The position numbers were made by a program, and so were the translations under genes. A DNA stretch of 6,569 nucleotides from assembly GCA_002315945.1 (NCBI GenBank), contig DCIJ01000092.1:3948-10516 (forward strand), written 5' to 3'. Shown here piece by piece: positions 1-5,777 of the stretch; position 1 is the stretch's first letter; each line of letters opens with the position of its first letter. Under the pieces are notes generated by a model. The model saw nothing but the letters and a program-made list of their open reading frames with translations, did not search any database and was not told where the DNA came from. The DNA is from Lachnospiraceae bacterium UBA1729 (GTDB taxonomy: Bacteria; Bacillota; Clostridia; Lachnospirales; Lachnospiraceae).

Positions 1-387
1 GAATTTGCAATTGGAACCAATACCACGGCATATCGAGTAGGAAAAGAGTATGATATCGCTGCCAAGCTTCCTATTCTCATTGCTGAAAAAACTGGTCCAC
101 ATTTTGCCTTTGGTGATACCTGCTATTCTCATGCTGAAGAGCTGGCTGCCTACAATCCGGATGGCAAGGAAATTATTGCAAGGGATAATGAATGTTCCCT
201 CCTTAGAAATACTGAGCCAGACAAGGCATATTTTAACTGTCACACAGATGTGACTATTCCTTTTGAAGAGCTGGATAAAATAGTTGGAATAAAAGCCGAT
301 GGAAACGAAGTTTACATAATTCGAGACGGGAAATTTGTTCTTCCAGGCACAGAGGAACTGAATACTGAACTGGATAAAAATTTTTAA
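1..387 (+). CDS. M29-family metallo-aminopeptidase, C-terminal part (5' end outside window)
   Basis: This is an open frame from base 1 to a TAA at 385-387, giving the last 128 residues of a longer protein. The M29 (AmpS/AmpT, thermophilic aminopeptidase) family removes N-terminal residues from peptides in the cytoplasm with two divalent metal ions. Visible signatures are EFAIGTN at residues 1-7, EKTGPHFAFGD at 29-39 and FNCHTDVTIP at 78-87. E1, E29, H34, H81 and D83 line up with the conserved Glu/Glu/His/His-x-Asp metal and catalytic residues of the family as I know it, with the H-x-D spacing intact. The wording (PHFAFGDTCYS, YNPDGKEIIA, DGKFVLPGTEEL) resembles the longer Clostridial aminopeptidases of this type. 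The end looks intact. No clear terminator separates it from the fliK promoter region. It is most likely a housekeeping neighbour with no part in motility. Confidence 0.85.
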   Translation, partial: EFAIGTNTTAYRVGKEYDIAAKLPILIAEKTGPHFAFGDTCYSHAEELAAYNPDGKEIIARDNECSLLRNTEPDKAYFNCHTDVTIPFEELDKIVGIKADGNEVYIIRDGKFVLPGTEELNTELDKNF

Positions 388-395
388 TATTTTAC

Positions 396-422
396 TAAAC
401 TAATCCGATTTCTCTCCGATAA
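396..422 (+). promoter_or_regulatory. Sigma-28 (SigD/FliA-type) promoter upstream of fliK
   Basis: TAAA at 396-399, a 15-base spacer, and TCCGATAA at 415-422 match the classical flagellar sigma-28 consensus TAAA-N15-GCCGATAA with one mismatch and exact spacing. Transcription would start near 429-431, giving a leader of about 125 bases that contains copy A of the repeated hairpin element and then the fliK ribosome binding site. The match is seen in the sequence; activity is inferred. Confidence 0.8.
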
Positions 423-434
423 ATTAGATGTGGG

Positions 435-474
435 TATACTATAAGGACACTCGCAAGGCGTGTGTTGTGGGTAG
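435..474 (+). repeat. Repeated intergenic hairpin element, copy A (fliK leader)
   Basis: This is the first of three related copies (others at 2989-3026 and 5778-5815). The core ACTCGC is at 449-454, followed by a short loop and GCGTGTGTTG at 458-467. CGC 452-454 can pair with GCG 458-460, U451 faces U461, and ACAC 447-450 pairs with GTGT 462-465. G445 then faces G467, a mismatch found at the same place in the other copies. GGTAT (433-437) and ATACC (478-482) could form a closing stem in this copy only. It lies 26 bases after the sigma-28 -10 box and about 100 bases before the fliK start. I do not recognise it as a c-di-GMP or other known riboswitch. Confidence 0.6.
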
Positions 475-527
475 AGCATACCGATGTTCTTTTATAACAA
501 AATAAGTAAAGATGCTTATGAAACACA

Positions 528-548
528 CTTTTTTATGAAAAAGGAGGG
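528..548 (+). promoter_or_regulatory. fliK ribosome binding site inside a possible small hairpin
   Basis: AAGGAGGG at 541-548 is a strong Shine-Dalgarno sequence, seven bases from the ATG at 555, and fixes that start. The preceding CTTTTTT (528-534) can pair with AAAAAGG (538-544) across a three-base ATG loop, covering half of the site. The hairpin is almost all A-U pairs and so is weak; any effect on translation is inferred. Confidence 0.45.
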
Positions 549-554
549 AAAGCC

Positions 555-2129
555 ATGACGACAGTCAATGTGTCAAAGGCTGAAGCGCTGTTTGCCGGAT
601 TAGTGCAGACAAACGATTCGAAGCCTGCGAACAGTGAAGGATTCGAAAAAGCTTTCAATCAGGCCTCACTTAAGGGTGGTTCGGTAGATATTACAAAAGA
701 GCTGAACACAGTTTCAAAGGCTGATAAGTCTGCAGACAGTGCCAAGGATCATTACAAGATGAATGAATCCAAGGCAGACAGAAGCAGAGTTGAGAATCCG
801 AATGCTAAGAAGGCAGCTGAAGATGCAGCCAAAGCGCAGCAGGATTCCAAGGTAAATCAGACTGATGAAAGTACCGCAGTGAAGGATGACATGAAGGTAG
901 ATGACAAAAAAGTGGATGCTGATACGCAAAAGCAGCTAAAAGCAGCCATCAGAGATCTAAAGCAGGCCATAGCAGATGATACCGGAATGAGTATGGAAGA
1001 TGTGGAAGAGGCTATGGAAGTCTTAGGACTTACTGCACAGGATTTGTTCAATCCAGACAAGATTCCAGCTATGGTTATGGAACTTACTGGTGAGACTGAT
1101 TCCATCGTACTTGCTACTGATGAAGAGTTGATGGATATGGTGGATTTTTTACAGGACTCTGTAGAAATCGCTGTTGCTGATTTGGATGAGGCTCTTGGAA
1201 TTGAGCCTGGTGAAATCAATCAGATCCTTGAACAGATTGAAGCACTTAAGCATGCCGACAAAACAATCCCGTCAGATATAGTTGATGGTGCTGGTAAAAG
1301 TATTCCTGCTGAAGTTCAGGTATCAGACATCAGGACGACTGAGACGGAAGGAACCAGACTCGATGCAGACAAGCCCTTTGTCGCAGGAGAGGTTCTTGCC
1401 CAGGTGGACAAATCTCTTACAGGAGAGTCCACTAAAACTACTGAAGGCGAAATTAAGCCGGAAGAGACAATAATAAGTGAAAAAAGTGAGGACGTCCCAG
1501 CCGTATCTGAAGACAAGTCCGGAACTGAAAAGAAGGATAATGGAAAGCATGAAGCTAACGATAATCGCTTCTCAGGTTCTAATACTTTTTCCCAAAATTT
1601 AGAATCAAAAATTGATAGTATATTGAATGAGGCCCGCTTTGATGCGCCTGCAAGTAATCACAATGTGAATACTCAGGATATCATTGATCAGATAACTGAT
1701 TATATGAAGCTCAATATTAAGGCTGATGTAACAGAGCTTGATATGCAGCTGAACCCCGAGTCATTGGGAACACTTCATGTTAAGGTTGCTGCCAAGGAAG
1801 GGGTTGTTACAGCCCAGTTCACAACTCAGAACGAGGATGTGAAGGCAGTAATCCAGAGCCAGATTGCTGAACTGACCCAGCGCCTTGAAAGCGATGGTGT
1901 GAAGATTGAAGCTGTAGAAGTTACAGTTGAATCTGGAGCCTTTGATCAGAATCGTGAGCAGGGTAATGAAAGCAGAAGCGAGGATGGCGAGCCCAAGAGA
2001 AAGCCTGTCAGACGTCTTGAAATCAGACCAGGTATGAGCCTGGAAGAAATCGCCGGTATGGATGAAGATGACAGACTGACAGCCGAGATGATGGCCATTG
2101 AAGGCAATTCGGTAGACTATCAGGCATAA
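555..2129 (+). CDS. fliK: Flagellar hook-length control protein FliK
   Basis: This 524-residue protein is the secreted molecular ruler that stops hook growth and switches the flagellar export gate (FlhB) to filament-type substrates. The N-terminal half is low-complexity and rich in Lys, Asp, Ala and Ser (about 40-125). It is followed by an acidic helical stretch at about 127-240 and another disordered Glu/Lys/Ser/Thr region up to about 350. The conserved hook-length control domain (Flg_hook type) is at about 377-460. It contains DMQLNPESLG (396-405), the family's L-x-P-x-x-LG signature, then VKVAAKEGVVTAQF and a helix ending in the VEVTVES strand. A charged tail ends in GNSVDYQA, an ending I associate with Clostridial FliK. 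The variable N-terminal half is normal for rulers. It starts from a strong RBS and lies first in the hook block, 15 bases ahead of flgD. The sigma-28 promoter and hairpin element upstream suggest its control. Confidence 0.93.
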   Translation: MTTVNVSKAEALFAGLVQTNDSKPANSEGFEKAFNQASLKGGSVDITKELNTVSKADKSADSAKDHYKMNESKADRSRVENPNAKKAAEDAAKAQQDSKVNQTDESTAVKDDMKVDDKKVDADTQKQLKAAIRDLKQAIADDTGMSMEDVEEAMEVLGLTAQDLFNPDKIPAMVMELTGETDSIVLATDEELMDMVDFLQDSVEIAVADLDEALGIEPGEINQILEQIEALKHADKTIPSDIVDGAGKSIPAEVQVSDIRTTETEGTRLDADKPFVAGEVLAQVDKSLTGESTKTTEGEIKPEETIISEKSEDVPAVSEDKSGTEKKDNGKHEANDNRFSGSNTFSQNLESKIDSILNEARFDAPASNHNVNTQDIIDQITDYMKLNIKADVTELDMQLNPESLGTLHVKVAAKEGVVTAQFTTQNEDVKAVIQSQIAELTQRLESDGVKIEAVEVTVESGAFDQNREQGNESRSEDGEPKRKPVRRLEIRPGMSLEEIAGMDEDDRLTAEMMAIEGNSVDYQA

Positions 2130-2144
2130 GGAAAGGAGAATGTT

Positions 2145-2918
2145 ATGAGTTTGGTTGCTCCTGTAACAGATGGAAAGATTGAAAGCACAACTTCAAAGAC
2201 TTCCTCAACGGAAAAAACCAGCAATTCTACATTGGACAAAGAGGCATTTTTATCATTGTTGATTTGTGAAATGCAGAATCAGGACCCGCTGGAACCTACT
2301 TCTAACACAGAATATATTTCACAGCTGGCTACTTTTTCATCATTGGAAGAGATGCAGAATATGGCTGCAAGTATGGACAACCTGAGAGCTTCCGGCCTGG
2401 TTGGCCAGGAGGTATATCTGAAGAGTACCAATTCTACTACTGGTGAGACCAATTATATTCACGGTATTGTAGATTATATTCAGATGAGCGGCAGTGATGT
2501 ACTGCTTAGTGTAAATGGTTCCCTGTATCCATTGAGCGATCTGGACAGTGTGTATGATCAGACCTACTCAACTGCTTACAACATGGCATACAACTGGAAT
2601 CTGACACTTAATCAGCTGCCTGCAGTCAGCAAAATTTCTGAAGCTAACAGAAGTGCCATCGAAGGCTTACGTGCAAGCTATGAGAAGATGGACGATTACC
2701 AGAAGACCTTCATTACATCGGAAAATCTGGATAAGTTAGCTCAGTATGAGGAACAGTTAGCAATACTTAAGGCTATTCAGGATAGTCTTAATAATGCTTC
2801 TGGCAATACAACATCTAACGGAAACGGAACTTCAACTGATACTTCATCTTCTACAGCAACAGATGAAGCTTCAGAAGAAACTCTGTCAGATGAACAGCTG
2901 GCAGCACTGACTGAATAA
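2145..2918 (+). CDS. flgD: Flagellar hook assembly (cap) protein FlgD
   Basis: This 257-residue protein should form the cap under which FlgE hook subunits polymerise. The diagnostic N-terminal part is present: DKEAFLSLLICEMQNQDPLEPTS at 31-53 in form, with FLSLL at 35-39 and NQDPLEP at 45-51, then EYISQLATFSSLEEM to residue 70. LVGQEVYL (85-92) and VNGSLYPLSDLDSV (123-136) match the small beta domain of Firmicute FlgD. Beyond that it is unusual. Residues 161-206 form a predicted helical module of the pattern AIEGLR-x3-Y-x6-QK-x-FIT-x2-NLDKL-x2-YEEQLA, recalling repeats in Gram-positive surface proteins. Residues 217-246 are an Asn/Gly/Ser/Thr-rich, probably disordered tail. AAAGGAG at 2132-2138 is its RBS, six bases from the ATG. 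It is probably co-transcribed with fliK. The flgD call is firm; the origin of the C-terminal module is uncertain. Confidence 0.92.
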   Translation: MSLVAPVTDGKIESTTSKTSSTEKTSNSTLDKEAFLSLLICEMQNQDPLEPTSNTEYISQLATFSSLEEMQNMAASMDNLRASGLVGQEVYLKSTNSTTGETNYIHGIVDYIQMSGSDVLLSVNGSLYPLSDLDSVYDQTYSTAYNMAYNWNLTLNQLPAVSKISEANRSAIEGLRASYEKMDDYQKTFITSENLDKLAQYEEQLAILKAIQDSLNNASGNTTSNGNGTSTDTSSSTATDEASEETLSDEQLAALTE

Positions 2919-2937
2919 AATTAGTACATTTTTTATT

Positions 2938-2968
2938 CGGCAGCATTAACTTTTTTCCAATGCTGCCG
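2938..2968. repeat. Perfect 10-bp inverted repeat downstream of flgD
   Basis: CGGCAGCATT (2938-2947) and AATGCTGCCG (2959-2968) are exact inverted repeats round an 11-base loop. A transcript reading out of flgD would form a stable hairpin here. It is not a classical terminator, because the T-run lies before the stem (2929-2934) and in the loop, and the stem is followed by ATATATAAAATG. It overlaps the likely sigma-28 promoter at 2946-2972. Confidence 0.7.
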
Positions 2969-2972
2969 ATAT
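2946..2972 (+). promoter_or_regulatory. Probable sigma-28 promoter upstream of the TIGR02530-flgE pair
   Basis: TTAA (2946-2949), a spacer of exactly 15 bases and GCCGATAT (2965-2972) match TAAA-N15-GCCGATAA at 3 of 4 and 7 of 8 positions. The -10 box ends 28 bases before the ACTCGC core of element copy B, close to the 26 bases seen upstream of fliK. Both boxes overlap the arms of the inverted repeat 2938-2968. The recurrence of promoter plus element at similar spacing supports the call. Confidence 0.6.
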
Positions 2973-2988
2973 ATAAAATGTGAGCACA

Positions 2989-3026
2989 TATCATAAGACC
3001 ACTCGCGAAATGTGGTGTTATGGTAG
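2989..3026 (+). repeat. Repeated intergenic hairpin element, copy B (leader of TIGR02530 gene)
   Basis: The ACTCGC core is at 3001-3006 and GTGGTGTTATGGTAG at 3012-3026. This copy folds best: TATCATAA (2989-2996) pairs with TTATGGTA (3018-3025), with one G-U pair. G2997 faces G3017. ACCAC (2998-3002) then pairs with GTGGT (3012-3016), leaving a nine-base loop UCGCGAAAU. It begins close to the expected start of the sigma-28 transcript and ends 27 bases before the ATG. The two stems are seen in the sequence; that the hairpin acts as RNA is inferred. Confidence 0.65.
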
Positions 3027-3053
3027 CCCAAATTTAACTCAAGGGAGACAGAT

Positions 3054-3524
3054 ATGAAGATACAAAATAGTCAGTATATCTCCCAACTTCAGGAAAATCT
3101 TTTAAATCAGACCGCTAATGTGGGTTCCAAAACCAAGACGTCAGGTGCTATTAATACTAAGGCATCGGGTGCGACTAACACCAAGGCGCCAGGTGTGACA
3201 AACGCCCAGGGACTTACCTTTCAGCAGGTGTTGGATCTGAAAAACGGACAGACTGCCGCAACGGGTTCAGCAGAATTAAAATTTTCCAAGCATGCGTCCA
3301 ATCGTCTCAGTGACAGAAATATTGACCTGTCAACAGAGCAGCTTGAAAGGCTGAATGAAGGCGCAAAAAGAGCAGGAGATAAGGGGATCAAGGAATCCCT
3401 CATCATGGTAGACAGACTGGCATTCATAGTTAACATTCCAAATAATACGGTTGTAACTACTATGGACAGTACTAATACCAACGAGAACATTTTTACAAAT
3501 ATTGACGGAGCCGTAATCGCGTAG
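3054..3524 (+). CDS. TIGR02530-type flagellar operon protein
   Basis: This 156-residue soluble protein belongs to the small family annotated only as 'flagellar operon protein', found in Firmicutes beside flgD and flgE. Its biochemical role is not settled. The conserved core runs from LTFQQVL (54-60) through LKFSKHASNRLSDRNI (75-90) and ESLIMVDRLAFIVNI (114-128) to the closing NIFTNIDGAVIA (145-156). The first 20 residues (SQYISQLQENL) are polar and helical. Between them lies an 8-residue repeat in three copies at 27-50, coded by a 24-bp tandem repeat. There is no signal peptide or membrane segment. AAGGGAG at 3041-3047, six bases from the ATG, sets the start. Its position between flgD and flgE suggests a role in hook assembly, possibly as chaperone or assembly factor; that is inference from context. 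Confidence 0.85.
   Translation: MKIQNSQYISQLQENLLNQTANVGSKTKTSGAINTKASGATNTKAPGVTNAQGLTFQQVLDLKNGQTAATGSAELKFSKHASNRLSDRNIDLSTEQLERLNEGAKRAGDKGIKESLIMVDRLAFIVNIPNNTVVTTMDSTNTNENIFTNIDGAVIA
3132..3203 (+). repeat. 24-bp tandem repeat, three in-frame copies
   Basis: The units 3132-3155, 3156-3179 and 3180-3203 encode TKTSGAIN, TKASGATN and TKAPGVTN. The pattern AC(C/T)AAGRCR-YC(A/G)GGTG is kept in all, with several third-base differences, so the duplication is not brand new. The unit length preserves the reading frame, and the copies lie in the linker between an N-terminal helix and the conserved core. Confidence 0.85.
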
Positions 3525-3550
3525 ACTTAGCCGGACCTTATGGAGGCAAA

Positions 3551-3603
3551 TGATTTCTGACCGACAGATGAAATCAATTAGCGAGATGGCCCCTCTTTGG
3601 AGG
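3551..3603 (+). promoter_or_regulatory. flgE leader with two small inverted repeats, one covering the RBS
   Basis: The 89-base gap before flgE has no long coding frame and no convincing promoter, so flgE is probably read through from the gene before. It holds TGATTTC (3551-3557) matched by GAAATCA (3570-3576) over a 12-base spacer. CCTC (3592-3595) can pair with GAGG (3600-3603) across a TTTG loop. The second hairpin hides part of the flgE Shine-Dalgarno GGAGGA (3599-3604), which is nine bases from the ATG. It is short (4 bp) and could be chance. Confidence 0.35.
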
Positions 3604-3613
3604 ACATTGCCTT

Positions 3614-5689
3614 ATGATGAGATCACTTTTTTCTGGTGTATCAGGTCTCAAGACCCACCAGACAAAGATGGATGTTATTGGTAACAACATCGCAAACGTA
3701 AACACAACTTCTTACAAGTCAGCTTCTATCACATTTAGTGATATTATGTATCAGACTACTCAGTCAGCATCTGGTGCCAATGCTACCACAGGTAGAGCAG
3801 GTATCAATGCAAGACAGATCGGTCTTGGTGTTCAGTCAGCAGCTATTTCCAACTCAGTAACTACAGCAGGTGCTACTCAGACAACTGGTAATCCTTTTGA
3901 TATCAAGATCAATGGAAATGCCTTCTTTGTAGTAAGTGATGGCACACAGAATTACTTTACCAGAGATGGTTCCTTCTACGTAGATGGACAGGGTAATCTG
4001 GCTATGAGCTCAAACGGTTTCAATGTAATGGGATGGCAGGTTGATAATACTACCGGAACTATTAAAAAAGATACTGTTTCAGCACTTCGTATTATGTCTG
4101 AAGCTAACATGACATATCCACCTGAGGCTACAACTGAAGCTTATGTTGCAGGTATCCTGGATAAAAATGAGCCAGATGCTTCAACAGAATCAGGCAAGAC
4201 AATTGCCCTTGCTTTCTTTGATGCCCTGGGATATTCATATACAGCAAAATTCTCTGTTAAGAGTACTCCTACCGAAGGAAAATATACTGTTGCATTGTCA
4301 GATATCGTTGATTCCAATGGTGACTCTGTAATTGACAGCATGAATCTGACTTCCCTGGAGGATCTGGTTTCATTTGGTACTGCTGCAACTACAGATGCTG
4401 ATGAGCAGCTCTACACAGTGTTAGATAATGTAACTGTTAAACAGAATGCGTCTGGTGACTATGTGTACAAGACCACCTGTGATGTTAAGGAAATGATTGA
4501 CTATACAGCATCTGCAGCAGCAACTCCAGCTGTAAAGAGAATTACAGGTACAACCTTTGTTCTGGATAACAATACAGCTGTTAGCTCAAGTAAGGATGAG
4601 ATTACCATCAGAAGTGTGGGCCAGGTTTCAAGAGCTGAAATGGAAAGCAAGGCTAACAAGTTCAACTACGTAGAGGCAGAAAACAAGTACTATTGGGATG
4701 ATGATGGTGATGGAGTTGCAGATGCAGAGGTAGATGATGCTGCATGGCAGCAGGCGTTTGGTCTGCCAGCCAGTGCTTTTGCCGGTGGAGCTTCTCCTAT
4801 TACTGTAGCGGATGATGGTACCGTATCAATTGATATCGTTCAGACCTTCAAGGCTAAGGCAGATGCAGCTAACTGGGAGTATGATGCAACAACCTTCAAA
4901 TTCGAATCAGGCGAGCTGGTACCAGGTACTGATGACGCAACAATCCTTGAAAAATGTTATGGTCTGGTAAGTACACCTACTACAACATATACACTGGTTG
5001 AGACAATGCCTGATATGAATGGTGGAGCTCGTGGACGAATCCAGAGAACAGATTCCTACGAAGGTTATGAATTGGTATTTAATACTAATACAGGTAAGAT
5101 TGATTATATCGGAAGCAGAGATAATACAGCTATTACTCTTGATTTCAAAACCTCAGCTACTAATAAGTCAGGTACAACAATTCCTCTGGAGAGATTCCAG
5201 GATATTAATATCGACTGGACCAACGTAACCTGGTTCAACAATGGTGGTACATCAACTGTATCTGGTTCACCAGGACTTGAAGCAGCTGATGGAGACAGAC
5301 CTGCCGGTTATGGTAAGGGCCGTAAGAATGGTGAGATGAATGGTGTCTCAATCCAGAACAATGGTATGATCTATGCATCCTATGATAATGGTATGAACAA
5401 GCTGTTGGGTCAGATCGCAGTAGCAGAATTTGCTAATGCATCCGGTCTGGAAAAAGTTGGTGACAACCTGTACTCAGCTACACTTAACTCTGGTGAGTTT
5501 GACGGCATTGGTGTTGATATCTCAGCCAACGGTGGAACAATGGCAACAGGTGCACTGGAAATGTCCAACGTAGACCTGTCAGCAGAGTTTACATCCATGA
5601 TTACAACCCAGCGTGGTTTCCAGGCAAACAGCCGTATTATCACAGTTTCAGATACACTTCTTGAGGAACTTGTAAATCTGAAGAGATAA
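3614..5689 (+). CDS. flgE: Flagellar hook protein FlgE (long form)
   Basis: This is the 691-residue building block of the flagellar hook. The N-terminal rod/hook signature is clear: LFSGVSGLKTHQ (5-16) and GNNIANVNTTSYK (23-35), followed by FSDIMYQT. FFVVSDGTQNYFTRDGSFYVDGQGNL, as separate motifs, marks the FlgE/F/G core near 105-130, and FFDALGYSYTAKF (201-213) is the FlgE D2-domain start. The C-terminal helix NVDLSAEF then TTQRGFQANSRIITVSDTLL (about 652-683) is the matching half of the coiled-coil core. Hook proteins are often 400-450 residues; the extra length is a variable surface region between about 260 and 470. That region carries an acidic DxDxDG loop at 362-375. Two adjacent ATGs begin the gene; the first is nearer to GGAGGA at 3599-3604 and is preferred. 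It is last in the hook block, followed by an inverted repeat and a terminator. Confidence 0.94.
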   Translation: MMRSLFSGVSGLKTHQTKMDVIGNNIANVNTTSYKSASITFSDIMYQTTQSASGANATTGRAGINARQIGLGVQSAAISNSVTTAGATQTTGNPFDIKINGNAFFVVSDGTQNYFTRDGSFYVDGQGNLAMSSNGFNVMGWQVDNTTGTIKKDTVSALRIMSEANMTYPPEATTEAYVAGILDKNEPDASTESGKTIALAFFDALGYSYTAKFSVKSTPTEGKYTVALSDIVDSNGDSVIDSMNLTSLEDLVSFGTAATTDADEQLYTVLDNVTVKQNASGDYVYKTTCDVKEMIDYTASAAATPAVKRITGTTFVLDNNTAVSSSKDEITIRSVGQVSRAEMESKANKFNYVEAENKYYWDDDGDGVADAEVDDAAWQQAFGLPASAFAGGASPITVADDGTVSIDIVQTFKAKADAANWEYDATTFKFESGELVPGTDDATILEKCYGLVSTPTTTYTLVETMPDMNGGARGRIQRTDSYEGYELVFNTNTGKIDYIGSRDNTAITLDFKTSATNKSGTTIPLERFQDINIDWTNVTWFNNGGTSTVSGSPGLEAADGDRPAGYGKGRKNGEMNGVSIQNNGMIYASYDNGMNKLLGQIAVAEFANASGLEKVGDNLYSATLNSGEFDGIGVDISANGGTMATGALEMSNVDLSAEFTSMITTQRGFQANSRIITVSDTLLEELVNLKR

Positions 5690-5711
5690 TAAATAAAATG
5701 CTTTATTATCT
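5684..5711. repeat. AT-rich 10-bp inverted repeat over the flgE stop codon
   Basis: AGATAATAAA (5684-5693) and TTTATTATCT (5702-5711) are perfect inverted repeats with an 8-base loop, and the first arm includes the flgE TAA (5687-5689). No T-run follows, so it is not a terminator on its own. It might stabilise the hook mRNA 3' end or slow ribosomes at the stop; both are inference. Confidence 0.6.
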
Positions 5712-5742
5712 AAAGAAATAATGATATAACTACTTTATTAAG

Positions 5743-5775
5743 AGGGGGGGATTCAGTAGAATCTCTCCCTGTTTT
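5743..5775 (+). terminator. Rho-independent terminator after flgE
   Basis: A 12-bp stem pairs 5743-5754 (A, seven G, ATTC) with 5759-5770 (GAATCTCTCCCT) across an AGTA tetraloop. It allows two G-U pairs, and GTTTT follows at 5771-5775. It should end the hook transcript. The T-run is short, so some read-through into the exchanger is possible. Copy C of the hairpin element begins only three bases later. Confidence 0.85.
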
Positions 5776-5777
5776 GT

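Noticed and set aside
423..554. c-di-GMP riboswitch in the fliK leader
   Set aside because: Such riboswitches often precede motility genes in Clostridia, but I do not see the conserved GEMM-I core or a GEMM-II-like fold, and the element is too short.
857..1219. Long minus-strand open frame of 120 codons inside fliK
   Set aside because: It lies fully antisense to a well-supported gene, is Ser-rich as expected from the reverse of a biased sequence, and has no RBS or family match.
2919..2972. Classical Rho-independent terminator after flgD
   Set aside because: The stem is strong, but no T-run follows it; the T-rich stretches lie before the stem and in its loop.
3550..3684. A 44-codon frame starting ATGATTTCT between the TIGR02530 gene and flgE
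   Set aside because: GGAGG at 3542-3546 is only three bases from its ATG, most of the frame overlaps flgE in another frame, and the peptide has no recognisable pattern.
5019..5228. Plus-strand frames inside flgE and similar short frames inside fliK
   Set aside because: They overlap firm coding sequence in other frames, lack ribosome binding sites and look like shadows.
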